DNA of 64,000 nt from Hofstenia miamia (lineage: Eukaryota; Xenacoelomorpha; Acoela; Hofsteniidae): contig CABFPE010000534.1 of NCBI GenBank assembly GCA_900660155.1, positions 252,339 to 316,338 of the forward strand. Reading direction: 5' to 3'. Shown here one piece after another: positions 1 through 12,227 of the stretch. The stretch's first letter is position 1; each line of letters opens with the position of its first letter. Position numbers and translations under genes: made by a program. Under the pieces are notes generated by a model that made no database searches, was not told where the DNA came from, and saw nothing but the letters and a program-made list of their open reading frames with translations.

Positions 1-957
1 ATATATATATATATATATATATATACATTTATATCAGGCGCTTTGTCACTTTCTGTCCAATGATATTGGGCACTTTGTCATTTTTCCATTTATATTTGCC
101 CTTTGCCCGCTTTTCGGCGCTTTGTCAATACACAAGAAATTTATATTGGCGCTTTTTCAGTAAAAAATGATGTGGCCCATTTTGCTAAAAAGCTTCATTT
201 TTACACATATGAAGTGCATAAACTAGCTGTAGGAACAGTTTTTATCAGTGTAAAATATCAAATTTGTTATATACATAAATGAATAGGGTTGGACATTTCA
301 TTTCAAAAAGCTATTAGTACAAGGCAGTATTAACACTTTCAAACACTAGTTAAAACAAAAAAAACCACTACTTAGCTAATGACAAATGTGTAGTAAACAA
401 AATTAAAACAACAGTTCTTGCAAAATTTTAAATCAATTGAAGATTTATTTATTATTTTTCCCTTGTGCTTTTTCATTTTTAGACGTGATTTAGAAGGTCT
501 CATTGACAAGAAAACATGTGCTTTCACTTAAGGTATTGCAATAGTAATCTATATAATTTGTCTTTCGTTTTGAGAAGGCGACAAATAAAAAAGTTCAACA
601 TATCGGATGATTAAATCAGTAGATTGAAGCGTTGTTTACTTTCAAGTTTTTGGAAGGAAAATTCATGTTCTTGTTAGTCAAACGATTTCTAATACCTTTG
701 TTGTTTTAAAATTTATCCATTCCTAATAAGTGTTAACTATATTCTGTTTTTGTGCAGTGATAAAAAGCTGAAAAAGACAAAGCACTATATATAATTTTTT
801 TTCGGAAAGTTTTTAAAGATGCTTTAAAATCTGATGAAATTTTGCTAAACTTTTTTTATTGATCCAATATTTATTTCATAATACAAGCACAAATATATCC
901 TCAATTCAGGGTTTTTAAGCGAAATTAAAAAAAATATCTGCTGAAATATAAGTGTCA

Positions 958-960
958 ATA

Positions 961-1026
<66 letters not shown>
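958..1026. repeat. (AT)n microsatellite
   Basis: AT dinucleotide array interrupted by single ACA, ending about 100 bp upstream of CAMTA exon 1. A similar array opens the window at 1-26. Confidence 0.95.
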
Positions 1027-1027
<1 letters not shown>

Positions 1028-1126
1028 TTACTTTATGTGAACTTCAATATATGATTTTTAAAAGCAACACCTTACTGTTTTAATAGTTAAATATTCTTTC
1101 ACATTCCCTGCTTAATATTAATTTAG

Positions 1127-1256
1127 AATCCCGACGTTGTCATGGTCCATTATTTAAACTGTAAGTCAGATGAAGTCAATCAGGTGTTCCCTTTGTTTTG
1201 GCCTCAGAAGAAGATTCCAGATCCCGAAGACTTAAAAAACGAATTGGAACCAATGT
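1127..1256 (+). CDS. CAMTA: CAMTA exon 1 in window: C-terminal part of CG-1 DNA-binding domain
   Basis: Residues 1-43. The exon begins NPDVVMVHYLN, the highly conserved end of the CG-1 domain (human NPDIVLVHYLN), and finishes IPDPEDLKNELEPM, equivalent to human ELIGQLKPM. CG-1 is the sequence-specific DNA-binding domain. Its first two thirds must lie on exons upstream of this window. The acceptor is TTAATTTAG and the entry phase is 0. The donor is GTAAGCG after one base of a split codon (phase 1). An alternative GT two bases earlier does not lead into an open next exon. Recognition is by remembered family sequence; the match is strong. Confidence 0.93.
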
Positions 1257-2220
1257 GTAAGCGTTTGTGTTATAATAAATACTTCTTTACTACTTCAATA
1301 AAAGTAGTCCATTTACTTTAAAAGTTTGATATATATTTCAGTTTCAAATGCAGTATAATATTATTGTTTATTTTGATGATTACACAATCTTTTCAATACT
1401 TTATTTACTGGCATTACGCTTCAATCAATTCTACTGCGAATTTATTACCTCAACACCAAGAACTAAAATTTCTCAATGAGGAGTGCGATTTCCTAGAATA
1501 GTTCATTGAAGTTTACTCTACAATTTCATACTTCTCGAGATGTATTTTGAGCAAAAACTGTTTTTAACTTTGCACATTTAAAGTTGGTAAAAGCCTTTTG
1601 CTGTTGGTTCATTGCAGACAGATTTAAAATTTATATGTTACTTGTTCCCAATTCTATGTACATTTTCACTACAATGGATGTGCTATGGTTGTCTTTGATA
1701 TGTATTTTTTTTAAAATTTCTTGATAAAATCGTGCATTTTCTATGCAACAGCTATCGCAAAAATATTGATTTTTCATAAGTCATCATAACTCATTATATT
1801 CATGATGCCTTTTGTAAAGCAATTTCGTTTATTAATCTGCTGTTGCAATGTCTGCATAAATGTTATTGGATTTTCTCAATTTATTCAGTTCGTGTGGCAA
1901 AAAATTAGGCATACAAGAATATTTGTTGTGTAGGCTTAGAACAATACAAATTTTTGCACAATTTGAGTCATGGGATTTTCAATTATTTTGAACCGGGTCA
2001 CGTTGTATTCAATATTAATAGATTCCATTGTATTTACAAAATTTGTTCAGTAGTTCATAACTAATTGCAGCAAACTTTAGCTCGATATTTTCCTGCTCAT
2101 TATGAACAGATAATATTAGTGTTTTAGTCACTAACCGCAGCGATGGAAGGGTATTCATTAAAGACATCAATGGTCTTGAAAATGTAAACTCCTTGGTGAG
2201 CTATTTCATGACGTTTTCAG
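1257..2220 (+). other. CAMTA intron 1
   Basis: T-rich intron of 964 bp with GTAAGC and TTTTCAG ends. I see no gene, transposon end or repeat in it. Confidence 0.8.
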
Positions 2221-2322
2221 TTCCTCCCGCCGTAGTATTTCAATGTTCTTGCGGATCTTCAAAAGACTCATTCTCTTTAGAATCATGTAGTCATTCTCCG
2301 CGCTTGGTGCATCACCAAACAC
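2221..2322 (+). CDS. CAMTA: CAMTA exon 2: region just after CG-1
   Basis: Residues 44-77. Read in phase 1 after exon 1 it gives FPPAVVFQCSCGSSKDSFSL followed by a His-containing stretch (SPRLVHHQT). This parallels human FHGIKWTCSNGN...GFSVEQ and the later SVHHK motif downstream of CG-1. The acceptor is a clean pyrimidine tract ending ACGTTTTCAG. The donor is C|GTATTG, leaving phase 1. An earlier GT (after TCAT) would create a TGA across the junction, so it is rejected. The exon was too short for simple ORF calling and was found by phase matching. The 44-bp intron that follows is tiny. Confidence 0.8.
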
Positions 2323-2366
2323 GTATTGTATAACTGGCTTTCATTTAAACTAATTTTTAATTTTAG

Positions 2367-2670
2367 GAGAAAATCCTTCGCGAAATCAGCCAAAGTATAT
2401 TTTACCAGCTACAACAACAAATACCCCTTTAATTGTGAACCTCACTCCAGTCACCATTGCAGCCTCAACCGGATCTTCGTTTCTCATTGTAACATCCTCT
2501 CCGCCGAATTCTCAGGTATCTTCAGTCATATCATCTGCAGAAACCAACAGCAATCGTGATCGTCTTCTATCTTCACTCTATGTGTCCACCTCATCCGCGA
2601 TCACCACACAAACTGTGCAATCCCTACAATATGTACGCTCCTATTCACTGCCAATGACCTCTCAGGAGAC
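2367..2670 (+). CDS. CAMTA: CAMTA exon 3: Ser/Thr-rich linker
   Basis: Residues 78-178. This is low-complexity Ser/Thr/Pro/Gln-rich protein (for example YILPATTTNTPLIVN and LYVSTSSAITTQTVQSLQ), the sort of poorly conserved transactivation linker that separates CG-1 from the TIG domain in CAMTAs. The acceptor is TAATTTTTAATTTTAG. The donor GTGAGT follows CAGGAGAC, leaving phase 2. The frame is fixed from both sides: only this frame stays open to the donor and matches exons 2 and 4. Individual residues are not recognisable; the assignment rests on position, phase and composition. Confidence 0.82.
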
Positions 2671-2919
2671 GTGAGTTGTTTGTTTTTTGTTATTAATGGA
2701 GTTATCTTTATATTCGAAATAGTCAATTTATGCTTCCTGATTTTATAAATGCCTTTAATATTTTTAAATATCATTAACTTCCAACTAAAATTATATTCAA
2801 AATCATTTCAAAGTAGACTTTTCTCAATTTACTTTACTTTCCTAATTTGCCAAATGCACGTGAGATAAAGATTGTCTGATATTTCGATATCTTCAATATT
2901 TCATTTGTGATTGTTTTAG

Positions 2920-3082
2920 TTCTACAAATGAGCCTGTTTTTTCGACTTCGCAAACTTCACTACCAGAAGCAACTGATGATTTATTTGATTCTAAAGATAG
3001 GTCGTTGCCTCACATATCAGATACAAGCTTACATTCACAAACGCAAAGTGTTCCAGCAGTTGGATTGCGTCAAAATGAAGCG
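2920..3082 (+). CDS. CAMTA: CAMTA exon 4: Ser-rich acidic linker
   Basis: Residues 179-233. Encodes TSTNEPVFSTSQTSLPEATD and then a Ser/His/Gln-rich stretch ending VGLRQNEA. The acceptor GATTGTTTTAG is strong. The donor GCG|GTAGTT is moderate but leaves phase 0, exactly what exon 5 needs. An earlier in-exon GT (GATAG|GTCGTT) could act as an alternative donor but does not fit exon 5. No domain is expected here in the family. Confidence 0.75.
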
Positions 3083-3889
3083 GTAGTTTCTTTATCTGTA
3101 CTGATTTACGAAACTTCCTTTAATTGGAATGCTTTTAGACCATATACCATGTTTGTGTACTTATAAGTACTCGGGTTTGTTTTAATCTTCTAATAGATGT
3201 AAGCAATCCGGGCTTTAATGTTTGGACTAGTTCTTTGCTGGCCGAATTGGTAAGATTGCGGTGTGTTGTTGATTCCCGCCAAATAAAACTACATCTATAG
3301 ATAATTTTATTGAATATGGTTTTCAACCTCGGGACATTTCACCAATGTCGCATGTATTCGAGCGGGTATACATCTAATTATGCAAGTAGTGTTGAAGTGT
3401 TGCAAACATTGAGGAACATTATTGTAATTGCGCTCTGTTCAAAGCATTTATTCTTTTGGGAGAAACACTGTTTACTATTTCTAGTTGATGCTAGACCAAT
3501 AATCCTCGAAATAGAACTAAGGTTTCAGTCCACAGTTCTTTCTCACTAATACAAAGTGAAAAAAACATGAGTTTTCTTAACAATGCTGTTTCAGTAATTT
3601 TTTTGGATATTATGATAAATTATTTTTTCACATTGAATCTTTTATTACATTATTTTTCGCAGTCAGTGGATGTTTTTTACCATAAGATTGTGTTATGCAG
3701 CATCCGCCAATTCCTTGAAGCTTTCCACGGTTTAAATTTTACATGGGGTTATACTGGACTTTCAATAAAGTTCCTTTGCAAAAATGGTTATAATCAAGTT
3801 AGCTTTTATTTCCCTGATGCATTGTGCGGTTTATGAATCACGTCATCTAATGTCTATTAATGAGAACAGTCTCCTCAAAAGTCTTTGCC

Positions 3890-3922
<33 letters not shown>

Positions 3923-5940
3923 CTGCAATTAATACAAAATATACTATATTTGTATTTTTACTATTTTATTAACCCATATTGATTTTAAACAGTTACATGG
4001 GACACATGGGAAGTGACCGAAGTCTTTTAACGGGGACTGTGCATCTTCAACCGATGACGAGATTTCAATGCAAGTCATTAATTTTATCTATTCTGAAAGT
4101 CTACATCTATGCCTAAATGGCTTTACATCTAAAGCTGTTAATTTCAAAATTGAATTTAGGATTTCTCAACTGGATGTTATTTCAATCACTGATATTTAAA
4201 TCAACGTTGTGGATGTATTATTTATCGTTGTTGTAACCCCTCATCCTTTATAATGTAAACGTGCTGACTAAACTGACGTTTGGTGCATCGAGTATTTCGT
4301 TTTATATTTTTAGGGTTTATTCACTTTTCAAATTCAATATTCGATATCACAGTTATATTTTAAATATCTGTCCAAGTAAAATGCTTATGCATATCTGAAT
4401 CCTGTATTCAGAAAGCAATTCTTTATTAGTGCTTTACAATGAATATTTATTCTAATCTCTCCGGGACATTTGACATTTAAGAGCAACTAAATTCACATAA
4501 CAATGCACGGATTAAAATGCAATCTGCTGTTGAACTCAACGCACTTTTTAATTTTTAAATTTTTTAATTTACCTATAATTGTAAGTTTTCCCCATTCTTT
4601 TCCAATCAGTTGCAATTACTTGAATTATAAATAATATTTATATTGTCGCATTACACTTTTTTCATTTTTCAACAATTTATTTCCTCCATAAAGGCGGTTT
4701 GTTCTGTCTATTAATAGCTTTTACGTGCATTGAATTCAATGTTTGAATCGAACATGATGTCTTATCTGCATGCATACTTTTTTTCACTTGAATTGTTGCA
4801 TAAATCACTGAAAGTTTGATACTGATCTGAGCAAGTTTGTCCTATCAAGCAATACGCTGAAGCCGTTTACGGTGTTCGTAATTGACTAGAATACTCGGGG
4901 AGTATCGTGTAATCATAACGCTTTCTCAACACTTTCAAATTTTCTGAATACCTACAATTTCTTGGATATCAATTTAACAACTCGAGCACCTCTTGATGGA
5001 TCTTCAAATTTAACAAAACTCAAGATAGATATTAGACTAAAGAAGATCTCATTACATTTTTAACTTGTCTGCACACTATCTTAATACAACAATGAAATAT
5101 CTTTCGATTTATTATATGTGCAAGATCTTAATTTTACGAATCGAATTTGAAAATATCTGACCACTCCATGTATTTTTAAAGAAGCAACTTCCAATTTGAA
5201 TCTATAAATACCAGTGGAAGTAATTGAGCTACTTGGCGGAAGTCCGAATGCTTTTCTACTTAATTGTTCACTTTAGAAATATTGCTATACCGGATCTAGC
5301 AAAGTCAATTAATTCTCATGGAAATATAATCTCTGAAACTTATCAACTTATTTCTTCACTTCATTTATTTCTTACATTGATAATTCTTCATTTTAATTAA
5401 ATGATTTCCCATCTCTGCATTTGAATAATTTATCTTTTGAGTCAAAATTTAATTAGCCAATGGCAACATATTTTTTGTACTTTAACACAAGAAGCGCCAA
5501 ACCTGTCATCTTAGACCGATTTTTGATAATAAAACAGTAAAAATACGCTTTGCTATTGCAAACCTGTTAAACATTCCTCGTTTTATATTAGAATGCATGC
5601 ATTAAAATTATTTAATGGAATGGTTCTTTAAGGCAATAAAATAGCTTGCTATTATAATAATTATCTTTATAGATGCCGAGTTTTTGTTATACAGAAAATA
5701 TTAAAAGTTTTTTCATTTAAAATGTCAGACCAATTGTTTAATTTCTGGTATAAAAAGACCTCATTGCCAACATATCAAGTTAAAATCAATTTAAAAATGG
5801 TTATTAATGATTTCCAATTTCAATTGTAAAACCTAAACTGTCTCATAGTTAGAAATATGAGCAAAAATACATTTTATGACGAATAAACTATCTCTACATA
5901 TGATGAAAACTTATTATTGTTTATGAATGTGATAATTTAG
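3083..5940 (+). other. CAMTA intron 4
   Basis: T-rich intron of 2858 bp. It holds an (AT)n run near 3892-3922 and one exon-like stretch at 3993-4079 that I do not accept because its phase fits neither neighbour. Otherwise nothing recognisable. Confidence 0.7.
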
Positions 5941-6195
5941 CAAGTGAAAAATGAACATCAGCATTCGACGTCGTTTACCGACGATTCTTTGCAATCGATT
6001 TCTGCAGGTATCACGTCCGACTTCGACGACGATCTTTTCTCTCTGATGAATATCCCTTGTGATTTGGCCCCTTCCACTGAGTACAGCAACAACGTATCTG
6101 ACATCGACATTATCGATGGGTTGTCATCCATTCAACCATCGTCCGACAATCTTTACGACATCGTCGAGTACTCACCCAATTGGTGTTTTTGTGAG
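5941..6195 (+). CDS. CAMTA: CAMTA exon 5: acidic segment leading into the IPT/TIG domain
   Basis: Residues 234-318. The exon is very acidic (DFDDDLF, SDIDIID), typical of an activation region, and ends DIVEYSPNWCFCE. The last part is the diagnostic start of the CAMTA TIG domain (human VTDYSPEWSYPE). The acceptor is TGATAATTTAG, and only phase 0 is open; the other two frames meet a stop within a few codons. The donor GAG|GTAAAA leaves phase 0. The following intron of about 27.5 kb interrupts the TIG domain immediately before its GG dipeptide. Confidence 0.92.
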
Positions 6196-6760
6196 GTAAA
6201 ATTTTGTTTAGTTTTACTCAAAGCAACAATTTCCTTCCGCCCGTTTCATGCAATTAGGCATCAACATTTAGCTATTGTTAATCGATTACAAATACTTATT
6301 AACTTATGCAGTATTTCTCACCTGGTAGGATCAATATCATTTTTATCAAATGCTAAAGATGAAGTTTACAATCCATGCAAACCGTACACCTTCACACAAA
6401 TCATTTGCATAATACCGACTTTGAAGATATGCGTTGTGTTTGCTTGTATGTACTTCATCTAAAATAGAAAAAAATAATTTTAGATTAATCTGTTTCAAAT
6501 TGTTTTTTAGAAATATGATTTCTCAGAATAGATTGTACTGTGTTTGAATTACTTCTCCTTTGTGCAATTGAATATAACGTAGTTCGAATTTTGGGATTAG
6601 TATGCCTTTTCTATGTTGAATTATAATCAGGAGTTTATAGACAATTTAAACAACGTGCAAATAACTTAAGCAAATGAGTTTTATCAAATGCGGCTAAACC
6701 GTTACTGCAGAAATATCAATATCTTTTAATTGGAAACACAGACTGCCGGGAAAATCATAT

Positions 6761-6810
6761 TAGCAGAATCATGGACTCCTAAATGCATTTAGGAGTCCAT
6801 GTAGCAGAAT
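6761..6810. repeat. Perfect 30-bp palindrome flanked by a 9-bp direct repeat
   Basis: Positions 6771-6800 form a perfect inverted repeat with half-site ATGGACTCCTAAATG and no spacer. It is bracketed by TAGCAGAAT at 6761-6769 and again at 6802-6810, one base off each palindrome edge. A palindrome inside a short direct repeat resembles a minimal fold-back insertion with its target duplication, or a templated repair scar. It has no coding context. Confidence 0.85.
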
Positions 6811-7111
6811 GCACAGATGTCTTATATCAAGACAATCATTTTGAAGATTTCATTTTTAAAAGATGATGGGTGATACGTAAACAACATGCACATTATCTTC
6901 CTAGAAGGGACAACCTTACACAATGAGATTGGAGAATTGCTTTGCCATAGTTGTTTATTCATGCCTTTTCACTCTGGAATAATTGCAGATAGTGTCTTTT
7001 ATTATTTCTGACCACACCATCGTTTAGTATATGGGGGCGTTATTGCAGATCAACGGACTCTGATTTATAAGCTTTGAAGTAATGTCATGGCACATGTTAA
7101 AATGGAATGGA

Positions 7112-7210
7112 ATTCACTACGCTAAGTGGTTAGGGTGCTGCTAAGAGTTAGTTTGAGGTTGTATAAATAGTCTATTCGTGGCAATAAATGTCATACCATA
7201 CCATACCATA
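7112..7210 (+). repeat. Possible tRNA-derived SINE with CATAC tail
   Basis: ACGCTAAGTGGTTAGGGTGC resembles a tRNA/SINE A-box with its following GGTTAG. About 60 bp later comes GGCAATAAATGTCATACC running into a CATAC pentamer repeat at 7191-7210, as SINE 3' ends often do. The B-box (GAGGTTGTATAAA) is poor and I could not define target duplications. It could be chance similarity. Confidence 0.33.
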
Positions 7211-9416
7211 AAATAATGGTATGGACTTGATTTCAATATGGCAATTAATTATGGAAAGTGGTACCATACTTTACAGTAGTTGTCCCATAATAGAATTCTC
7301 ATAATGTGTTTTTAACCATAAAAACCAATTGAAAATGCCATTTTGTGTCTGTAAAATATACACATACAAAAAGCAGAACAGCTCATTTTATAGCAAATGA
7401 GAGATTGCAGCAGTATACATGTAATTATTTCGTCGAAATCGCTTATGTTTTTTAACAATTTATATTTTGATTTTGTTAATTTACAATATTTCCCCCTATT
7501 TTTCCATAATGGCCATTATTGCAATTATTTATTGCGACTTAATACTCCCATAATATTGCCATATCATATTTTACACCCCTGAACAACATGCAAAGATTTT
7601 GATATTTTCTGGCAGTAATATGTAGAAACATGTTTTTATATCATAGATTATGTGATTTTTGATAAGACTCCTGCTCATAAAAACCGAATGTCATTTTGGA
7701 AATAGAACGTTGTCCTAAGATAGTCCATTTTTGCGTAATGTAGAAAATTTTATTTCTTTAATAAAACGGAGTTTGGGAACCACTCAATGATTTCGAAATG
7801 AATTTTCTCTACATAATGGTGTATAAAGTGTGAGAATTGGGCAATTTCTTTTTGGTATGACATCGCCATTTCTATCTGAGTCTACTTCTGCGATATCAGC
7901 CGCAAAATACAATATTTGGTTAATCCCCACTGTCGTATATACCCCATTATCGGAGGGAATATATTAATGAACTATAGTTCTAGAATTTGTTTACTTGTCT
8001 TGTAATGTTTGTTGCTATATCAAGGGCATTCTGATAATACTAACGCTTGTATCAATATTCATCTTGGTTGTATTGCTGCTTAAGAACTATAACTATGATA
8101 TAAAATCTGCTTATTTTTTTATGAAGAAACGTGTGTATAAGTAGAAAAATGTATTGTCAAAAAGCTTTCGTTCTTTACCAAGTTTATTGCTTTTGTTCTT
8201 TTCTTCATTTAATGAATGATTTCTACATTCATGTTGTCATTTCTACTTTTGCCATAGATTTTATCTAAAATTATTTCGTTTGCACAATTGATTTTTTTCA
8301 TTAACATTTGTAAGGTTGTTAATTATTTCCCATTTTCAAATATTTCTGGAGTTATGATAGATGTTATAATAAAGAATATCTGTATCAATTTACTGTTATT
8401 TAAGGTTTCAAAATGGCAGCAGTCAACTATTAATTCAATTAAATTATTTGACTCGTGCTCGTGACTTGTTTGCGTGCTTTCCATTACATTTTAACCAATC
8501 AGTTAGCAATTTTAAATTGCGGAGATTAGAATTTCTAATCTTTAAAGATATTGCTTCGGACCTCGTTTTGAGCTTACATGTATATTTTTTCATTAAATGC
8601 CTATATATATATATATATATATATATATCGCACAAGCGTCGTACACATTGGGATCTCCTAGTTTTGAGCTTTGTTGCGTCATATGGAGGGAAAATATCTG
8701 ACAAAATCTCATGCAGCAATGAGGAAAAATCATTGTACATGGAATCATAACAATGGTTACACCAATAGGATCTACTTCTACATCGACAAAATACAATCGG
8801 AGACACAAACATTCTAAACACATTTACTGGTTTTTTACACTGAGCTCACCACACACATTTATTCTATATATATTTTATTATTATTTTGTAAATACATGTA
8901 TTTGTAGTTTGTAGCTTTTTTACTGTCATTTATTTACAGCAATAAATTTGCTTTGACTCTTAATAAAGCTTCTATGTGATCGATTTTACGGTATTTGCTG
9001 AATATGATACTAATTAGTTGTAAATTATTGATATCGGAAACTGTCGAACTTTTACGTAATGTTCTTGAATCAATCCGCCCAAAATCTATAAATGGATTAC
9101 ACAAAGGTTCACTAAGAACTTAATTATTGATTTGTATTTCGGTATTTTAATTAGATTTCAATGCAATTATTGCACAGCTAAGCAGGGCGTATTTTATATG
9201 TCTTAATATGATTTTTTATTTTCTGACTATGAGTTATATTCTTGAATTAATAGGTTTTTATCCGTATTACACAAAATTTACCAAAGCTAAATAGTCTTAT
9301 TATTAAGTGCTTGACGATAACAACAAAAACTAAAAAATTTGAAAATATATTATTTTAGTTTTTCAGTATAATTATTTGCAATATTAGTTCAAAATATATT
9401 TTTTTCATTTTTATTA

Positions 9417-9425
9417 CATATATAA

Positions 9426-9485
<60 letters not shown>
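9417..9485. repeat. (AT)n microsatellite
   Basis: About 69 bp of nearly pure AT/TA dinucleotides, one of more than a dozen such arrays in the window. Array lengths probably vary between individuals and are unreliable in an assembly. Confidence 0.95.
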
Positions 9486-11278
9486 CCAATGAGAACAATT
9501 TAAAAGTTTTTGTTCATGGTTTGCAATAAGTTATGGAACATATTATATACAGCTGATGCGTCCTGTAATTGCATTCTTTTCCCTTTGCAAACCTTAATTA
9601 TTTTAAGTTTCATTAATAATTATTTCAAAAAAGTGTTAATTCCTCCATGTTCTTTAAGAAATGTGGCTTTAAGTTTTCGATTCGAATCTTTTTACTTATT
9701 AATAAATGTGGTTTAAAATTTAGTTATTGTCATGGCTAGGATTTACTGCCACATTGATGCGTTTGCTGTTTTGGTTTTACACAGTCATTGCCGTTAAATA
9801 AAATATTTATCTAAAAATACAACCAATCGATTATTTTTAAGACACGCCACTCTAAATCGTAGCCGTTGCTTCCACTACAAATAAACGGTCGCCTCAAGTT
9901 TAGATAAAACTTTACAGAGTTCTATTATTTTGTTTTATGTATCTTTTCTCACTCAGACAGAAACGTCGATTTGGTATCTGATGTTATTAGTTTTCTGTGC
10001 TTGTAAATATTTTCACGCGTGGGTTTTCTAAAGCTTTTCAAAAGTTAGTTGTTAAATTTCAAGATTTATGAACTTTACCAATACTTAATTAATTTCTTTG
10101 TTAAGTTGAATGTGTAGTGAACAGAATTATTTTATTTTTCGATATACGAGGTTTTTAATTATGTTAGTGATGTTTTTAATTAGTTATCAATTTAATCGAT
10201 ATCAAGAATCGATTTCTTCGGAATTCAATCACGTTAAGATTTACTAGTAAAATCTTTAATTCGAATCAGAAAATAGTAAAGCAAAACCACTGGTAGTGTA
10301 GGTTGAGTTTTGACATCAATTTGTTAAATTTTCAATTAGGAAAATTCTGGTGAAATGTTTCGCTATCTCATTCAATTTTTGGTTCTCTTGGTTTAGTAGT
10401 CAACTATCCCATGGATTCAGGAGCCAGAAATAATTTTTAAAAATTAAAAACTAAAATTGTAAAATGTACTTTAAGTAACCATTTTTGCATTACATTGACA
10501 TTTTGACCAAGTTATTCAACACTCAATGTGATAAAAAATTGAGATGTTCTGCGGAACCCTCTTTTTTCATACATTGCTACTTTCAATAAATTTGTTAGCA
10601 TTAAATCATTTTTTAGCTGCAAAGTGGTTTTCTGCCCATATCCTTATTCAAAATTTACAAAACTATCACTTTATTCTGAGTTGAACGTGACAACCCCTTT
10701 AGAAGTATTTGAGATAATAACCCAGCGTTTGCCAGTTAACTTACTTTCTGTGTTTTTGCCAAATATAGTTTCACTTCCGTTTATACTAATAAATTCTTGT
10801 GAAAATGTTTCTGTACTGGCGATATAAGATGTTTTCAAAATTTTTGGAACCGTTTTCTGATTATTCGGTAACGTAATAAATTAAATTAAGACATTCAAAT
10901 GCTTTGTTGAACATCGCGAGAGGATTTATATAAATTTTCTCATTTACAGTTACGTTCTATTTAATTCATCGCTCGCTCTCATAAATTTTTTATTTATGTA
11001 TGTTGTTTTTGCAGATACCATCTGACGAGCAATGAGCGGCATGCTTTAATCTCCGAGTTTATATTAATATTTCTGCTTACTTTACTAATGTTTTTATTCG
11101 CTTCGCATTCGTCCGTTGTCTATCTTGCAATTTATACATCAACCCTTTAATATCGACATGATTACGCTGAGACTAATTCCATTTAATTGTAAAATTAATT
11201 TTCGTTATTTGTAGAACAGAGTTTGAGCCAGTTCCAAGACAAACGCTTTCAATCAATTTCAAAGTAGTTAAAAGTTAG

Positions 11279-11522
11279 TCGGGCCGTGGCTCCGCAAAGT
11301 TCAATATATTAATCATAGTTTTACTCATTAGAAATAATTTCTCACTTTTTCATTAAATTTCTTAATAGAATGGGATTAGTATTTGGTAAAATATATTCAG
11401 TCTAACTTAGTTACAGAATATTAGGATTAATACCATGGAGTTTTGTATTCAGCATGTGGGAGAAGGGGGGGGCAAACGACACAACAAGAAGGACTATGCC
11501 CCCTCCCTTAACCACGGCCCTG
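11279..11522. mobile_element. Weak hAT-like terminal repeats
   Basis: The left end CGGGCCGTGGCTCCGC and the reverse complement of the right end, CAGGGCCGTGGTTAAGG, share a GGGCCGTGG core. G/C runs lie just inside the right end (AGGGGGGGGC near 11464), a pattern common in hAT MITEs. No clear 8-bp target duplication is visible, so limits and class are tentative. Confidence 0.35.
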
Positions 11523-12179
11523 ACCCCATAGTACCAGAATGTTCCATAAGACTAGGACCAATATATTTCCCCTGCAGAGCCTTATTGAAATGTAGTTCAG
11601 TACTCTGTTTGCAAAATTTTTGTAGGAGGCTACAAGGATGTTACATGAGAGTTTTGTAAAATGGATACGAAGCTGGAAAGAATTTTTCTGTGGGTGTTAT
11701 AAAGATTGTTTATTGCAAGTTTACCACGCGTTAAGTTTATATTTTGTCATAAATATTTTCCATATACATAATAGCCTGTATAATTTTCAGATGGACAACC
11801 GAAAATTTTTGTATGTCCCCCAAAGTAGACGTTTGATTATAACTGAATTTGATGAACTAGATTTATCTATCTATTCGACTCAAACAATTTTCAATTTTTT
11901 TGGAAGGAAAGGTTTTGGTTTTCAGTGATGTTGAACTTCTTATTGTATTGCTTGTTCCAGCATTTTCTTTCGTAAAAGTTTATCTCAGGGAAAACATTTT
12001 GTAGTGTTTACTGCATTGTAAAACTGGTGTGTCAATGTTTGCTTATGGCCTCAAAAGAATCCAGGAAACTTAAGATCAGAGGTTTTTTATTACTGATCAT
12101 GGGCGCCTCCTTAAGTGCATCTGCAAAAGCTATAAAATTAGAGGAGAAGGTGTCCATGGTTAAAAATAGGCTGAGAACC

Positions 12180-12227
<48 letters not shown>
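12180..12227. repeat. (AT)n microsatellite
   Basis: Array of about 48 bp of AT dinucleotides within intron 5. Confidence 0.95.

Noticed and set aside
2326-2559. 77-codon + frame overlapping exon 3 (starting MYNWLSFKLIF)
   Set aside because: Out-of-frame shadow of CAMTA exon 3, which reads through in another frame with matching phases.
3993-4079. Exon-like + strand segment (YMGHMGSDRSLLTGTVHLQP) after a good acceptor in CAMTA intron 4
   Set aside because: The open frame needs phase 2 entry, whereas exon 4 leaves phase 0. The only usable downstream donor would be GC-type with phase 1, which does not fit exon 5. Exons 4 and 5 join perfectly without it.
8444-8821. 125-codon minus-strand frame
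   Set aside because: It runs through an AT microsatellite (Tyr-Ile repeat) and has no recognisable protein or convincing splice context.
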